64,000 nucleotides of DNA from assembly GCF_000293805.1 (NCBI RefSeq), contig NZ_AMBZ01000009.1:124001-188000 (forward strand), in the 5' to 3' direction. The notes beneath the pieces were generated by a model that had not been told where the DNA came from, made no database searches, and worked only from the letters and a program-made list of their open reading frames with translations. Origin of the DNA: Paenibacillus alvei DSM 29. GTDB taxonomy: Bacteria; Bacillota; Bacilli; Paenibacillales; Paenibacillaceae. The position numbers were made by a program, and so were the translations under genes. This document shows positions 36,576 through 45,412 of the stretch, piece by piece (the first letter of the stretch is position 1; every line of letters begins with the position of its first letter).

Positions 36576-38120
36576 ATGCAAAAACAATCTAAAATTTTCT
36601 TCGTTCTCTTCCTTTCTTTGCTGCTCATGATTTCAGGTTGCGGTGGCGCAAGCAAGAAAGAAGAGAACAATGCAGGCAAGAACAACCAAGCTCAGGAAGA
36701 AAAAGATAAAGGCCAAAAAGATGCTACTTCTGGCGCATCCATGGCGAAGTATACCCCAATTGAGGAACTGAAGAACAGCTATGATATCGTAGTTGTTGGC
36801 GCGGGCGGCGCGGGCATGACTGCTGCGCTTGAAGCGAAGGCTGCGGGCATGAATCCTGTTATTCTTGAGAAAATGCCAGTTGCTGGCGGCAATACAAGCA
36901 AAGCATCTTCCGGTATGAATGCATCAGAAACGAAGTTCCAGAAAGAACAGGGCATTACAGATAAAAATGACTTGTTTTACGAGGAGACCCTTAAGGGTGG
37001 ACATAACACAAACAACAAAGATATGCTTCACTTCTTCGTTGACAATTCTGCCAAAGCGATTGACTGGCTCGACTCCATTGGTATTACACTCAACAATATT
37101 ACGATTACCGGGGGCATGAGTGAGAAGCGCACCCATCGGCCTAAGGACGGATCTGCGGTCGGTCAATATCTTGTCACCGGATTACTGAAGAATGTGCAGG
37201 AAAAAGGGATTCCGATATTTGTGAATGCAGACGTTAAAGATATTACGATTCAAAACGGAAAAGCGACAGGAGTTAAGGTAGCATTCAGTCAGCATGGCGA
37301 CAAAACGATTGCAGCAAAATCGGTGGTAATGACGGCCGGTGGATTTGGCGCCAACATGAATCGTATTGCTCAAGTTCGCCCGGATCTGAAGGGTTATGTG
37401 ACAACAAACCAGCCAGGAAGCACGGGCGATGGCATTTCTATGATTGAGAAAGCGGGCGGAACAACGGTTGATATGGGACAAATACAGGTTCATCCGACCG
37501 TTCAGCAGGAGAACTCCTATCTCATCGGTGAAGTTGTACGCGGCGAAGGTGCTATACTTGTCAACAGCCAAGGCAAGCGGTTCGTGAACGAAATGGCTGC
37601 TCGGGATAGCGTAACAGCAGCCATTACTAAGCTGACGGAGAAAAATGCGTTCCTCATTTTCGATGCTGGTGTCCGATCACGTGCTAAAGCGATTGAGCAG
37701 TATGAAAAAATGGGCTTTGTCAAAACAAATGACACCGTCAAGGCGTTGGCTGAAGAAATTAAAATGCCTGCGGAACAGCTCCAAAAAACGGTCGATACGT
37801 GGAATAGTGCAGTGAAAAATAAGAAAGATACGGAGTTTAACAGAAAAACAGGGATGGATCATGAATTGTCTGCTGCTCCGTTCTATGCGATCAAAATCGG
37901 CCCAGGCATTCACTACACGATGGGTGGCGTAAAAATTAATACAAATACAGAAGTGCTGGACAAGGACGGCCGCCCTATCCCGGGTCTTTTTGCAGCGGGT
38001 GAAGTAACTGGAGGCTTGCACGGGGAGAATCGGATCGGGGGCAACTCAATCGCGGAGATCATCATCTTTGGTCGTCAAGCGGGTACGAAATCAGCGGCGT
38101 ACGCTAAATCGGTGAAGTAA
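36576..38120 (+). CDS. Exported flavoprotein lipoprotein, fumarate/urocanate reductase family
   Basis: 514 residues from ATG 36576. A lipoprotein signal (LLLMISGCGG, lipobox Cys) and a charged linker precede the FAD domain (VVVGAGGAGMTAALEAKAAG, GGNTSKASSGMNAS). Catalytic features of flavocytochrome c-type reductases are seen: RFVNEMAARDS, GIHYTMGGV and ENRIGGNSIAEIIIFGRQAG. Unlike Shewanella or Listeria relatives it has no CxxCH haem motif and no obvious FMN-binding domain, so electrons must come from a separate carrier. It would act on the outer face of the membrane, reducing fumarate-like acceptors (inference). An upstream in-frame ATG (36504) is less likely because of the ribosome sites at 36548 and 36563. 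Confidence 0.9.
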   Translation: MQKQSKIFFVLFLSLLLMISGCGGASKKEENNAGKNNQAQEEKDKGQKDATSGASMAKYTPIEELKNSYDIVVVGAGGAGMTAALEAKAAGMNPVILEKMPVAGGNTSKASSGMNASETKFQKEQGITDKNDLFYEETLKGGHNTNNKDMLHFFVDNSAKAIDWLDSIGITLNNITITGGMSEKRTHRPKDGSAVGQYLVTGLLKNVQEKGIPIFVNADVKDITIQNGKATGVKVAFSQHGDKTIAAKSVVMTAGGFGANMNRIAQVRPDLKGYVTTNQPGSTGDGISMIEKAGGTTVDMGQIQVHPTVQQENSYLIGEVVRGEGAILVNSQGKRFVNEMAARDSVTAAITKLTEKNAFLIFDAGVRSRAKAIEQYEKMGFVKTNDTVKALAEEIKMPAEQLQKTVDTWNSAVKNKKDTEFNRKTGMDHELSAAPFYAIKIGPGIHYTMGGVKINTNTEVLDKDGRPIPGLFAAGEVTGGLHGENRIGGNSIAEIIIFGRQAGTKSAAYAKSVK

Positions 38121-38193
38121 ACGATATATTAAAACGTTATTTACACTGACAGATAAAATTTGCGGCGTATGTACCAGAAGCGGTAAAAATGGC

Positions 38194-38231
38194 AATGACC
38201 TCACCAATGTGCTGAAAACGGTGAGGTCATT
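38194..38231. terminator. Bidirectional hairpin terminator
   Basis: AATGACCTCACC and its exact complement surround a 14-base loop between the convergent flavoprotein and NAD(P)-binding genes. Confidence 0.75.
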
Positions 38232-38925
38232 AGTTGTTCCGAAATGTTATGCTCGTACTACTAGCAATTGCTTCGATTTGGTTTGAAGAATAGATAGCCA
38301 CTCCTACACGCTTCTCATTCGCAACGTAAAACATGGCCTGAGCAACGACTTTCGCTTCAATAGCGAGTCGGCTTGGTATAGGCCTGCCTAGCAAAGAAAA
38401 AAGGGAGCGAATAACTTTGCTGCTCAAGTCCTCTAACAATCTAGATTCATGACGCTCTCCTAAGAGCAAGGAGGGGCGGAAGATAGAAAGTGCTTCATAG
38501 GATACATGCTGTAACTGTTCTTCAAGCATGCCCTTCATCCGGGCATACCAGAACGGAGACTTCATATTTGCATTCATGGAACTAACGACGAGAAAATGAC
38601 GTGCTCCTTGTTCCTTACTCAATTTGGCTAACGATGTTGGATAGTGAACGTCTACTTGGTACATGGCTTCTTTTGATTTAGCTTTCTTTATCGTTGTTCC
38701 TAGACAACAGAAGACATCATCAACAGCCAATTGCTCGGCAACCTGTTCAAGCTGATCGAAAGAGCAGACGATCTCTGTTAGCTTCGGATGTTTTGTCTCC
38801 AGCGGCCTCCTGACAATCGCATACACCTGGTCATAAGTATCGGATTGCAGCAGAATATTTAGCAATTCTCTCCCGATTAGTCCGCTAGCACCAGCAATTA
38901 ATGCCTGCTTTCCGTTCAACTTCAT
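38230..38925 (-). CDS. NAD(P)-binding Rossmann-fold protein (TIP30/YbjT-like short-chain reductase)
   Basis: 231 residues. The N-terminal GASGLIGRELLNILL is the dinucleotide-binding loop; DDVFCCLGTTIKKAKSKEAM and HFLVVSSMNANMKSPFWYAR contain the atypical SDR active-site region with Tyr and Lys (YARMK). The C-terminus includes SIFRPSLLLGERHESR. Relatives act on unknown substrates. It lies 60 bases downstream of the HD-domain gene on the same strand and could share its transcript. Confidence 0.87.
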   Translation of the reverse strand: MKLNGKQALIAGASGLIGRELLNILLQSDTYDQVYAIVRRPLETKHPKLTEIVCSFDQLEQVAEQLAVDDVFCCLGTTIKKAKSKEAMYQVDVHYPTSLAKLSKEQGARHFLVVSSMNANMKSPFWYARMKGMLEEQLQHVSYEALSIFRPSLLLGERHESRLLEDLSSKVIRSLFSLLGRPIPSRLAIEAKVVAQAMFYVANEKRVGVAIYSSNQIEAIASSTSITFRNN

Positions 38926-38985
38926 ATCCCCCTTGCCTCATAATCTACAATCAATTGCAGAAAAAACGCTGAGGTCTTTTATTCA

Positions 38986-39612
38986 TTATTTCTTGAATCG
39001 ATCCACTTCAATCCCGACGCTGCGCAATTTGTTTTCTGCTTCCGCCTCAATCATCTCTTTGAACATGGTTAGCACAGGGCTAAAATCGGTATGCTTGCCC
39101 ATCAAAAAGCTCATTTCGTATTCAATATCAATCCATGTGCTTATATCTGCCTCGTTATGTTGGATTTGAGCCTCCAGCTTATCCAACGCATTCGCCACTT
39201 TGGCTTCATAAGTCTCTTTGCGTTCAAATTCCATCCATAGATCGTACACGTCCAATCCCAAATCGCCGGTTAATGTATCCCGAATCTTTTCTATCGCTTT
39301 CATCTCGTTAATCACTTTTTGCTTTCTTAATTGTTCATTTTGAATGGTATCGAATGCAGGGATGTCCTTTGCCTCCGCCTCCACTAAGTCATGAATAATG
39401 ATCATTTTCAACATTTTCGCTGTATCTATTTTTTGATCTAGATAAGGCTCAATAAGCAAGGCCATCAGCGAAACTCTCCACGTATGCTCAGCAACACTTT
39501 CCTGCCTGCCGTTAGACAGCCAGCTATGTCTCAGTTCATATTTTAGCTTCTCGCCCAGCTTAATCACACTAAGCATGTTGGCAAGGTTGGATTTCAATAG
39601 TTGTTTTTCCAT
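38986..39612 (-). CDS. HD-domain phosphohydrolase (YfbR/HDDC2-like)
   Basis: 208 residues from ATG 39612 (GTG 39624 is an alternative with GGAGAGAG close upstream). The HD metal site is intact: His in SVAEHTWRV, His-Asp in IIIHDLVEAEAKD, and Asp in NALDKLEAQIQH. Relatives hydrolyse 5'-deoxynucleotides, so a nucleotide-pool role is likely. The helical fold and length fit the family. Confidence 0.88.
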   Translation of the reverse strand: MEKQLLKSNLANMLSVIKLGEKLKYELRHSWLSNGRQESVAEHTWRVSLMALLIEPYLDQKIDTAKMLKMIIIHDLVEAEAKDIPAFDTIQNEQLRKQKVINEMKAIEKIRDTLTGDLGLDVYDLWMEFERKETYEAKVANALDKLEAQIQHNEADISTWIDIEYEMSFLMGKHTDFSPVLTMFKEMIEAEAENKLRSVGIEVDRFKK

Positions 39613-39851
39613 GTATGCACACACTCTCTCCTCTTGGTGTCTCTGCTACTGTATATGTAAAACAATGAATCTTCCTTCTAGTGTATTAAAAATATTCTGT
39701 TCTATCAAACAGGATCTCAAATATCGATATTCTCTTACGTTACATCCTCAACGGGATGGGCTTTGACTTATTCTATCTCTTCCGCGTCTCGATGTTCATC
39801 ATTTTTTGTGAATGGTAAATAAGTTTGCCGATGAATTTGAGAGTATGGGAA

Positions 39852-39881
39852 TTGACTTTTTATCAGCTTTGCGCCTAAAAT
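39852..39881 (+). promoter_or_regulatory. Sigma-A promoter of the DUF1904 gene
   Basis: TTGACT, 18 bases, TAAAAT, about 40 bases before the ATG. The rest of 39625-39921 shows nothing recognisable. Confidence 0.6.
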
Positions 39882-39921
39882 CACAATAGCTTATATATTA
39901 GAACAGATTGAAGGGATTTAT

Positions 39922-40236
39922 ATGCCATACATTCGTTTCAAAGGATTTCAAGATTCATTCGTAGAAGAGATTACACCTGAGGTTGTAGAAAACTTTGCCT
40001 CCATTGTTCATATTGAGCAGGAAAAGGTCAAAATTGAGGTGCTCAATGTCCACATTATTACGAACACACCATTATCTGTTGAAATTATGATGTTTCAGCG
40101 AGATCAGGAGACGCATGACCAGGTTGCGTTTCGATTGAACGAAATGTTAAAAGAGCGGGGATACCCAGGCGTGCACATCTTTTTTGTTATTTTAAACCCC
40201 CACTTATATTATAAAGAAGGACTGCCGCTAAAATAG
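39922..40236 (+). CDS. DUF1904-family protein
   Basis: 104 residues. MPYIRFKGF with a leading Pro-2, VEIMMFQRDQETHDQVAF and a C-terminal IFFVILNPHLYYKEG are characteristic of DUF1904, which has a tautomerase-like beta-alpha-beta organisation. Function is not established. It lies 80 bases upstream of sspH on the same strand. Confidence 0.85.
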   Translation: MPYIRFKGFQDSFVEEITPEVVENFASIVHIEQEKVKIEVLNVHIITNTPLSVEIMMFQRDQETHDQVAFRLNEMLKERGYPGVHIFFVILNPHLYYKEGLPLK

Positions 40237-40318
40237 TGAGTGTCGTGTCCATGCCGATTAATTTCTATATTGTTGCGTACACTATACCTATTGCAGTAAG
40301 ACTACGGGGGGTATCGGC

Positions 40319-40504
40319 ATGAACGCACAACGAGCTAGGCAAATTGCAAACTCGCCAAAGCTAGCTAACGTCACCTATAATGGAAGGCAAATTTACATTC
40401 AACATGTAGATGCAGACAGCCAAACAGCGAGAGTGTTTCCAATCGACGCTCCTGAAGAGGAGCAAAATGTTCCTTTATCTCAATTGATTGAACATTTGGG
40501 ATAA
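40319..40504 (+). CDS. sspH: Small acid-soluble spore protein, H type
   Basis: 61 residues matching SspH: MNAQRARQIANSPKLANVTY then GRQIYIQHVDADSQTARVFP and a C-terminal VPLSQLIEHL. SspH is a minor SASP made in the forespore, usually from a sigma-G promoter; I could not pick out a convincing sigma-G box. GGGGG lies eight bases before ATG. Its presence is one of the firmest signs of an endospore former. Confidence 0.93.
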   Translation: MNAQRARQIANSPKLANVTYNGRQIYIQHVDADSQTARVFPIDAPEEEQNVPLSQLIEHLG

Positions 40505-40523
40505 TGTATCCAAAGGTTATCAC

Positions 40524-40558
40524 AAAAAAGTGCCTTATGCGACTATAGGCACTTTTTT
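40524..40558 (+). terminator. Strong Rho-independent terminator
   Basis: AAAAAAGTGCCT and AGGCACTTTTTT pair perfectly around eleven bases, giving T-runs in both directions; it serves sspH and probably the convergent methyltransferase. Confidence 0.92.
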
Positions 40559-40582
40559 TATGCTTATTCGAGTATTCCCTAT

Positions 40583-41227
40583 TCATTTTTTCACTCTCGA
40601 AACCGTCATCCCATCACCAATCGGCAGCAGCACCGATTCTAATTGAGGATGATTGGCAACGGTCACATTGAATTTCTTCATAATTTCCGTATATTGTTTT
40701 GGCTGAGCATCTGGGTCGGTATCAGCTACACTTCCGCCTGCAAGCACGTTATCTGCAACAATGAGAGCACCCGGTTCTGCTAGCTGGATGCAATACTGCA
40801 AGTAGTTTTCATAATTTTGCTTATCTGCATCGATAAAAAAGAAGTCAAACCGCTTTTGGGCACTCGCCAACTGCTTGAGACTGTGCAAGGCTTCGCCAGT
40901 CATGTAGGATACTTGCTGTGCGAAGCCGGCCTTGGAGAGATGGCTGAATGCTAGCTGCGCATATTTCTCCTCTAATTCAAGAGAGGTTAATCTTCCTTCA
41001 TCTCCGAATCCTCTTGCAAGGCAGATTCCGCTATATCCGCCTAATGCGCCGATTTCCAACACCTTTTTGGCCCCGGAGATGGACACAAGCATCGTCAATA
41101 GCTTTCCAGAGGACGGGGGTACAGAGATAGAGGGCATCCCATTTACTTGGATAGACGCAATCACTTCCTCCAAGAGAGCATCTTGACTGCAAAAAACAGT
41201 ATCGATATAACTATTTATTTGTTTCAC
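40583..41227 (-). CDS. SAM-dependent O-methyltransferase, family 3 (catechol type)
   Basis: 214 residues. SAM loop VLEIGALGGYSGICLARG, acidic residue in LTSLELEEKYAQLA, and the metal/catalytic FFFIDADKQNYENY with IVADNVLAGG match cation-dependent O-methyltransferases of the YrrM/CCoAOMT group. It methylates a catechol-like hydroxyl of an unknown substrate. C-terminus VLLPIGDGMTVSRVKK is typical. Monocistronic as far as can be seen. Confidence 0.92.
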   Translation of the reverse strand: MKQINSYIDTVFCSQDALLEEVIASIQVNGMPSISVPPSSGKLLTMLVSISGAKKVLEIGALGGYSGICLARGFGDEGRLTSLELEEKYAQLAFSHLSKAGFAQQVSYMTGEALHSLKQLASAQKRFDFFFIDADKQNYENYLQYCIQLAEPGALIVADNVLAGGSVADTDPDAQPKQYTEIMKKFNVTVANHPQLESVLLPIGDGMTVSRVKK

Positions 41228-41230
41228 CGG

Positions 41231-41615
41231 TGATCATTCCTCCTCATCACTGTCTGCCCCTTCCTTATTCTCTTTATCTGAAGTACTCTTCGAGCGCTTG
41301 TCTTGAATGTGTTTGTTGATTTCTTCATTTTCATGGATTTCAAATCATTGTACAAATTCGTTAATGACCATATCGATTGCCCTCAGCACGCCGACTAAAA
41401 TGGGACGAATTGATCAAACTCTGGCTGATCCAGCTGCTGCTTGAGAGTAGAACGCTTCAGATCAGCATTTCCAAGAATACTAGCGCTCTGCCTCGTCGAA
41501 ACGTTTTTGGTCAGTGAAGGCGGGAATCTCCCCTGCCACGATGACGCTCGCCTCGTTGATGTTCTTCACGATGATGCCCTTCTTTTGTCAATTCCTTGAA
41601 TCGATCATTGCTCAT
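41231..41615 (-). pseudogene. Frame-disrupted gene of unknown family
   Basis: ATG 41615 with AAGGAGTG seven bases upstream begins MSNDRFKELTKE. Following the minus strand through at least three frame breaks, one reads GIIVKNINEASVIVAGEIPA, FTDQKRFDEAE, SILGNADLKRSTLKQQLDQP, EFDQF, ILVGVLRAIDMVINEFVQ, a stop, and FEIHENEEINKHIQDKRSK with an acidic end. The pieces are collinear and protein-like, so an ancestral gene of about 125 codons is likely. I do not recognise the family. The first break can be repaired by removing one G from a GGG run. Confidence 0.5.
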
Positions 41616-41703
41616 GAATGGACACTCCTTAATTGTATACAATTATATTGCTGAATATGATCGTATACATTTTGTTAATGAACATGCAACAGATAAGAGT
41701 AGA

Positions 41704-41732
41704 TTGACAATTGGGCATTAGATCTATATAGT
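41704..41732 (+). promoter_or_regulatory. Sigma-A promoter and possible MarR site
   Basis: TTGACA, 17 bases, TATAGT. Immediately downstream TTTAGTTAACTTAA is a partial dyad centred on GTTAAC that could bind the MarR protein encoded 50 bases further on. Confidence 0.7.
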
Positions 41733-41801
41733 TTAGTTTAGTTAACTTAATATATTATTCGCAGTTGCAAGCCATAATAATGATTCGGAAGGAGACTTAT
41801 C

Positions 41802-42251
41802 ATGAATTCGGATTACCGTAGAGTTGTTCATGACATTAACGACGCCATACAAGATTACTATACGGTCTACAATAAAGGGGCCGGTAAAATTGATGCGTAT
41901 CAATTAACGGTTCAACAAGAAAATGTGATGCTATTTATCATGCGTCATGAGCGAACAACCGCACATGAAATTGCAAATGCCTTCGCGATTTCCAAAAGTG
42001 CGGTTAGTCAAGTACTGTCCAAGCTTGAGTCTCGTGGTTTTATCGTCCGTGAAAGCAATCCGAACAATTTGCGCGAATCGTTTATTCTGCTTGGAGCAGA
42101 AGGACAGCAATATGCTGCATGGATTGATGAGGCGGACGAAACCTTTGTCAGGACTTTATTCTCCCAAATTGAACTTGCGGATTTGAAGCAAATGCTCCAA
42201 ACCCTGAACAAAATTAATCGAATTATGCAGGAATCTACTACAAAACGCTAA
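41802..42251 (+). CDS. MarR-family transcriptional regulator
   Basis: 149 residues. The winged helix is clear: THAEIANAFAISKSAV-like segment (HEIANAFAISKSAVSQVLSK) followed by the wing SRGFIVRESNPNN. A 70-bp gap separates it from the MFS efflux gene on the same strand, the usual arrangement of a drug-responsive repressor with its exporter. GGAAGGAG precedes ATG. Confidence 0.9.
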   Translation: MNSDYRRVVHDINDAIQDYYTVYNKGAGKIDAYQLTVQQENVMLFIMRHERTTAHEIANAFAISKSAVSQVLSKLESRGFIVRESNPNNLRESFILLGAEGQQYAAWIDEADETFVRTLFSQIELADLKQMLQTLNKINRIMQESTTKR

Positions 42252-42323
42252 CATCAAATTGAAATTACAATCTTTATTAGAGTTATTGCATTCCGTTGTT
42301 ATGTAGAACAGTGAGGAACAATT

Positions 42324-43517
42324 ATGCATTCAGTCACAAAAGAAAAAATGTCATTAGCATTAGTGCTCTTTAATTTATTTATTGCCTATGTCGGAATTGG
42401 TCTTGTCGTACCTGTCATGCCCTCCATTGCAAAGGAGATGCATATAAGCGGCCAGACTGTAGGATACCTGGTATCGGCGTTTGCGTTTGCGCAGCTGTTC
42501 GCATCCCCATTTACCGGTGTGTGGGTGGACACCTTCGGCAGGAAAAAAATGATTGTATTCGGTCTTATGCTTTTCTCATTCTCCGAGGTACTATTCGGAA
42601 TTGGTACACAGGCATGGGTTCTGTTTGCCTCGCGTATATTGGGCGGGATTAGCGACGCCTTCATCATGCCGGCTGTAATTGCGTATATCGCGGATCGAAC
42701 GACAATGGAGAATCGGGCAAAAGTATTAGGATATCAAGCTGCTGCCATTAGCTCCGGGTTCATTATTGGCCCTGGCCTTGGCGGGTTCATAGCTGAATTA
42801 GGCATACGTGCTCCCTTCTTCTTCGCGGCAGCATTTGCTTTCATAGCGGGCTTATTCTCCTTGTTCATGCTGCAGGAATCGTTATCGAAGGAACAGATGG
42901 AAAATAGCCGTGCAGAAAATGTTCGAGTCCGTTTTTTGGCTGAAATGAAGAAGTCTGTGCAGTCGAACTATTTTATCCCGTTATTAATCGTATTTGTATT
43001 GGCCTTTGGATTGGCGGCATACGAGATGATGTTCAGTCTTTTTGTCGATGTAAAATTCGGTTTTACTGCCAAAGATATTGCCTTCATTATTACAATCGGC
43101 TCTATATTGGGTGTGGCAGCTCAGATCTTGTTATTTGATAGGATGGTGGCGAAATTCGGCGAGAAAAAGATCATTCACGCATCTTTAACCACAGCGGCCA
43201 TCTTTATATTGGCAACGGTGTTCGTAAGCAGTTATGTAGCGATTATGGTTGTGACAAGCATCGTCTTTTTCGCATGCGACATCCTACGCCCTGCTGTCAC
43301 CTCCTTGCTGTCCAAAATGGCCGGAGATAATCAAGGCTTTGTTGCAGGTATGAACTCAACGTACACAAGCTTGGGCATTATAGCAGGACCTGCTATTGGC
43401 GGTTATTTATTCGATATGAATATCAACACCCCGTATATCTTTGCATCCATCGTGCTGCTTGCAGCCCTTATGATATCTGTGATATGGAGTCGTAAAGTGA
43501 AGCAGCAAACAGAATAA
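42324..43517 (+). CDS. Major facilitator superfamily multidrug exporter, DHA1 type
   Basis: 397 residues with twelve predicted membrane helices. Motif A appears as GVWVDTFGRKKMIVFGLM after helix 2, and motif C-like GFIIGPGLGGFIAELG after helix 5 marks the antiporter group (TetA/NorA/Blt type). It would export drugs or metabolites by proton exchange. Co-oriented with the MarR gene. Confidence 0.9.
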   Translation: MHSVTKEKMSLALVLFNLFIAYVGIGLVVPVMPSIAKEMHISGQTVGYLVSAFAFAQLFASPFTGVWVDTFGRKKMIVFGLMLFSFSEVLFGIGTQAWVLFASRILGGISDAFIMPAVIAYIADRTTMENRAKVLGYQAAAISSGFIIGPGLGGFIAELGIRAPFFFAAAFAFIAGLFSLFMLQESLSKEQMENSRAENVRVRFLAEMKKSVQSNYFIPLLIVFVLAFGLAAYEMMFSLFVDVKFGFTAKDIAFIITIGSILGVAAQILLFDRMVAKFGEKKIIHASLTTAAIFILATVFVSSYVAIMVVTSIVFFACDILRPAVTSLLSKMAGDNQGFVAGMNSTYTSLGIIAGPAIGGYLFDMNINTPYIFASIVLLAALMISVIWSRKVKQQTE

Positions 43518-43518
43518 C

Positions 43519-43567
43519 CACAAGCAAAGCGACGGCGGTTGCATAGAACGCCGTCGCTTTGCTTGTG
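43519..43567. terminator. 19-bp perfect hairpin between convergent genes
   Basis: CACAAGCAAAGCGACGGCG and its exact complement flank an 11-base loop. There is no T-tract on either side, so it may act as an attenuating structure or RNA-stabilising end rather than a classical terminator. Confidence 0.6.
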
Positions 43568-43623
43568 AGTCTTCCACATATTCATTCCATTAACTGCTTC
43601 CTGACGATTGCTAATAAATATCG

Positions 43624-44801
43624 CTACTTTAAGTGCTGCAATTTGTATTGAGATAGCTGGTACCCTTTAGTCACCGTATATAAGTATCCATCGCCGGCAT
43701 AATAATACTTTCGAGATGATTCATCATATGGATATTCATACATAACTTTTAAAGTCTTGCCGTTCAGCACTTTATTCCCATTCTCAATATTCATTACAAT
43801 ATGATGATCCAATGCCTCGGAAATGGCAGGTATCGGAAGATTAGACTTGATGGAAGTGTTGGCAACTAAGCCTTTAGCATTGTATAAGCTCATGACGCCA
43901 TCTGCATATACGACATAATTTTGTCCTATGGATTGAATCCACGCATTTCCTGGAATAACTCGTTCCCATCGTGTTTTTCCTTTTGCATTGAGGGCAATCA
44001 ATTTATTTCCGCTCTTTGGTATATTCACACGGAGAAGAATATCACTGTTGTTAATGACCCAGGTTGCTTCACCTACATAGGTTACCGCTCCATTAGGGAG
44101 ATTGTAAGTGAACAGCTTGTTTAATTTCGAACCATACACTGCTACCTTCGAATTCCCGATCTCCCCGATTTGAGACACAACATATTGACCGCCAATGACG
44201 TTATATATCTGTCCCAGTGCCACTTCAGCAAGCTTTTTGCCATTAGCACTATAGGCATATGCTCGCGGTTTGCTTTTCGCTGTAGGTGCAACCTTTTTAT
44301 CAGGGTCGATTAGTAAAATCGTACCATCGTTCATCACATGCACGTCCTCGGCATTTGGTACTGGAATTGTCCAATTGCTTTTCCCGGAGGCATTCACGGA
44401 GAATAATTTAGTCCCTTGACCATCTTTTACGAGAGCGTACACCGAGCCGATCTTGCTATAAGCAATCTTCGTCCCCCATGGATAGGGAGTTCCTTTTTGA
44501 TAGAATGTGAAAGACCATTTTGGCTTGCCGCTGCTCTCATCTACGGCAGTGACAACACCTGCTTCCCATACTTTCGTTTGAGAGGCGATATAGGTATTCG
44601 AAGCCAAATATACGGTTTTCGTATTCGGAATATGATAGGGCGCCTCAATAAATTGATTCATCTCAGACAAGTTTTTTGCCAACTTGGCTTCGGCAGCGGT
44701 TTGCTTACACTACTAGCTGAGACGCTAGTTACAGCACTCAAGCAGAATACAACTGCCAACACGGCACTGCTCCATCTTTTGATCCTTTTGTTCGACAACA
44801 T
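43624..44801 (-). CDS. Secreted PQQ-type beta-propeller protein (frameshift near signal peptide)
   Basis: ATG 44801 starts a signal peptide (MLSNKRIKRWSSAVLAVVFC, cleavage near VSAS). The frame is lost at the TTT run 44700-44702; one added base gives SVSKTAAEAKLAKNLSEMNQ and joins it to 352 residues of WD40/PQQ-like repeats such as VTAVDESSGKPKWSFTF, LFSVNASGKSNWTIPVPNA and LIALNAKGKTRWERVIPG. The repeats form a propeller that usually scaffolds protein or wall interactions; no enzyme motif is seen. About 392 residues when repaired. Confidence 0.8.
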
Positions 44802-44909
44802 GATGTTTCACCACTCCTGTTAATGTATGTAACTACATGGATATATGAACATGTAATATATTAACATGGTCTTTGCAAATTTTCAGGATAAATTCAGGAA
44901 AACTTGTAA

Positions 44910-45143
44910 TTAGCTGCACTCCCATACACCGGCAATCCCGCCAGGAATCTCGGGTACATAAATCTGTAAGACGGGAACCATTGGCCCGTCTTGATCAGTC
45001 GGCCAACCTAACTCTGGATGGATGTAGAAATGACCGCCTAACCAGCTCCGTCTGCTGTCTTCAGGACGGAATCCTCCAATTTGGGCGGTCGCAGGTTTCT
45101 TCCCAAAACTAATCAGCGTATTGAAAACATCCATTTTCGTCAT
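44910..45143 (-). pseudogene. DUF1963/YwqG-like fragment
   Basis: 77 codons: KKPATAQIGGFRPEDSRRSW, LGGHFYIHPELGWPTDQDGP and PVLQIYVPEIPGGIAG resemble the N-terminal third of DUF1963 proteins, which normally exceed 200 residues. The frame then stops and no continuation is visible downstream on the minus strand, so it is probably a truncated gene. Function of the family is unknown. Confidence 0.5.
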
Positions 45144-45213
45144 GAACCTCCCCTATATATGGTCATTCGTTATTTTGTATCATTGTAGCAACCTGTTAAG
45201 GAGGGTGGCTTTA

Positions 45214-45315
45214 GTGGAAATGTTTCGTTTGTATTATAGCTTGCCGGGTCATGTATATGAACTTTTCACTGGAAGGAAATACAATCGATCAGACATAATT
45301 ACCTTAATATGTTAA
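45214..45315 (+). CDS. Possible 33-residue peptide with strong ribosome site
   Basis: GTG 45214 follows AAGGAGGG by eight bases. The product starts MEMFRLYYSLPGHVYELFTG and ends ITLIC. No family recognised. The excellent site argues for translation; the short length argues for a remnant or a regulatory leader. It lies 97 bases before the methyltransferase gene. Confidence 0.3.
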   Translation: MEMFRLYYSLPGHVYELFTGRKYNRSDIITLIC

Positions 45316-45412
45316 TATAGTACGGAGAATAAGAATGATATATGATGAATCCCACATTACACATTTTACATACTTCTGCATCCGAACTTAGGAGTAAAGG
45401 GGCTGTGCATTC

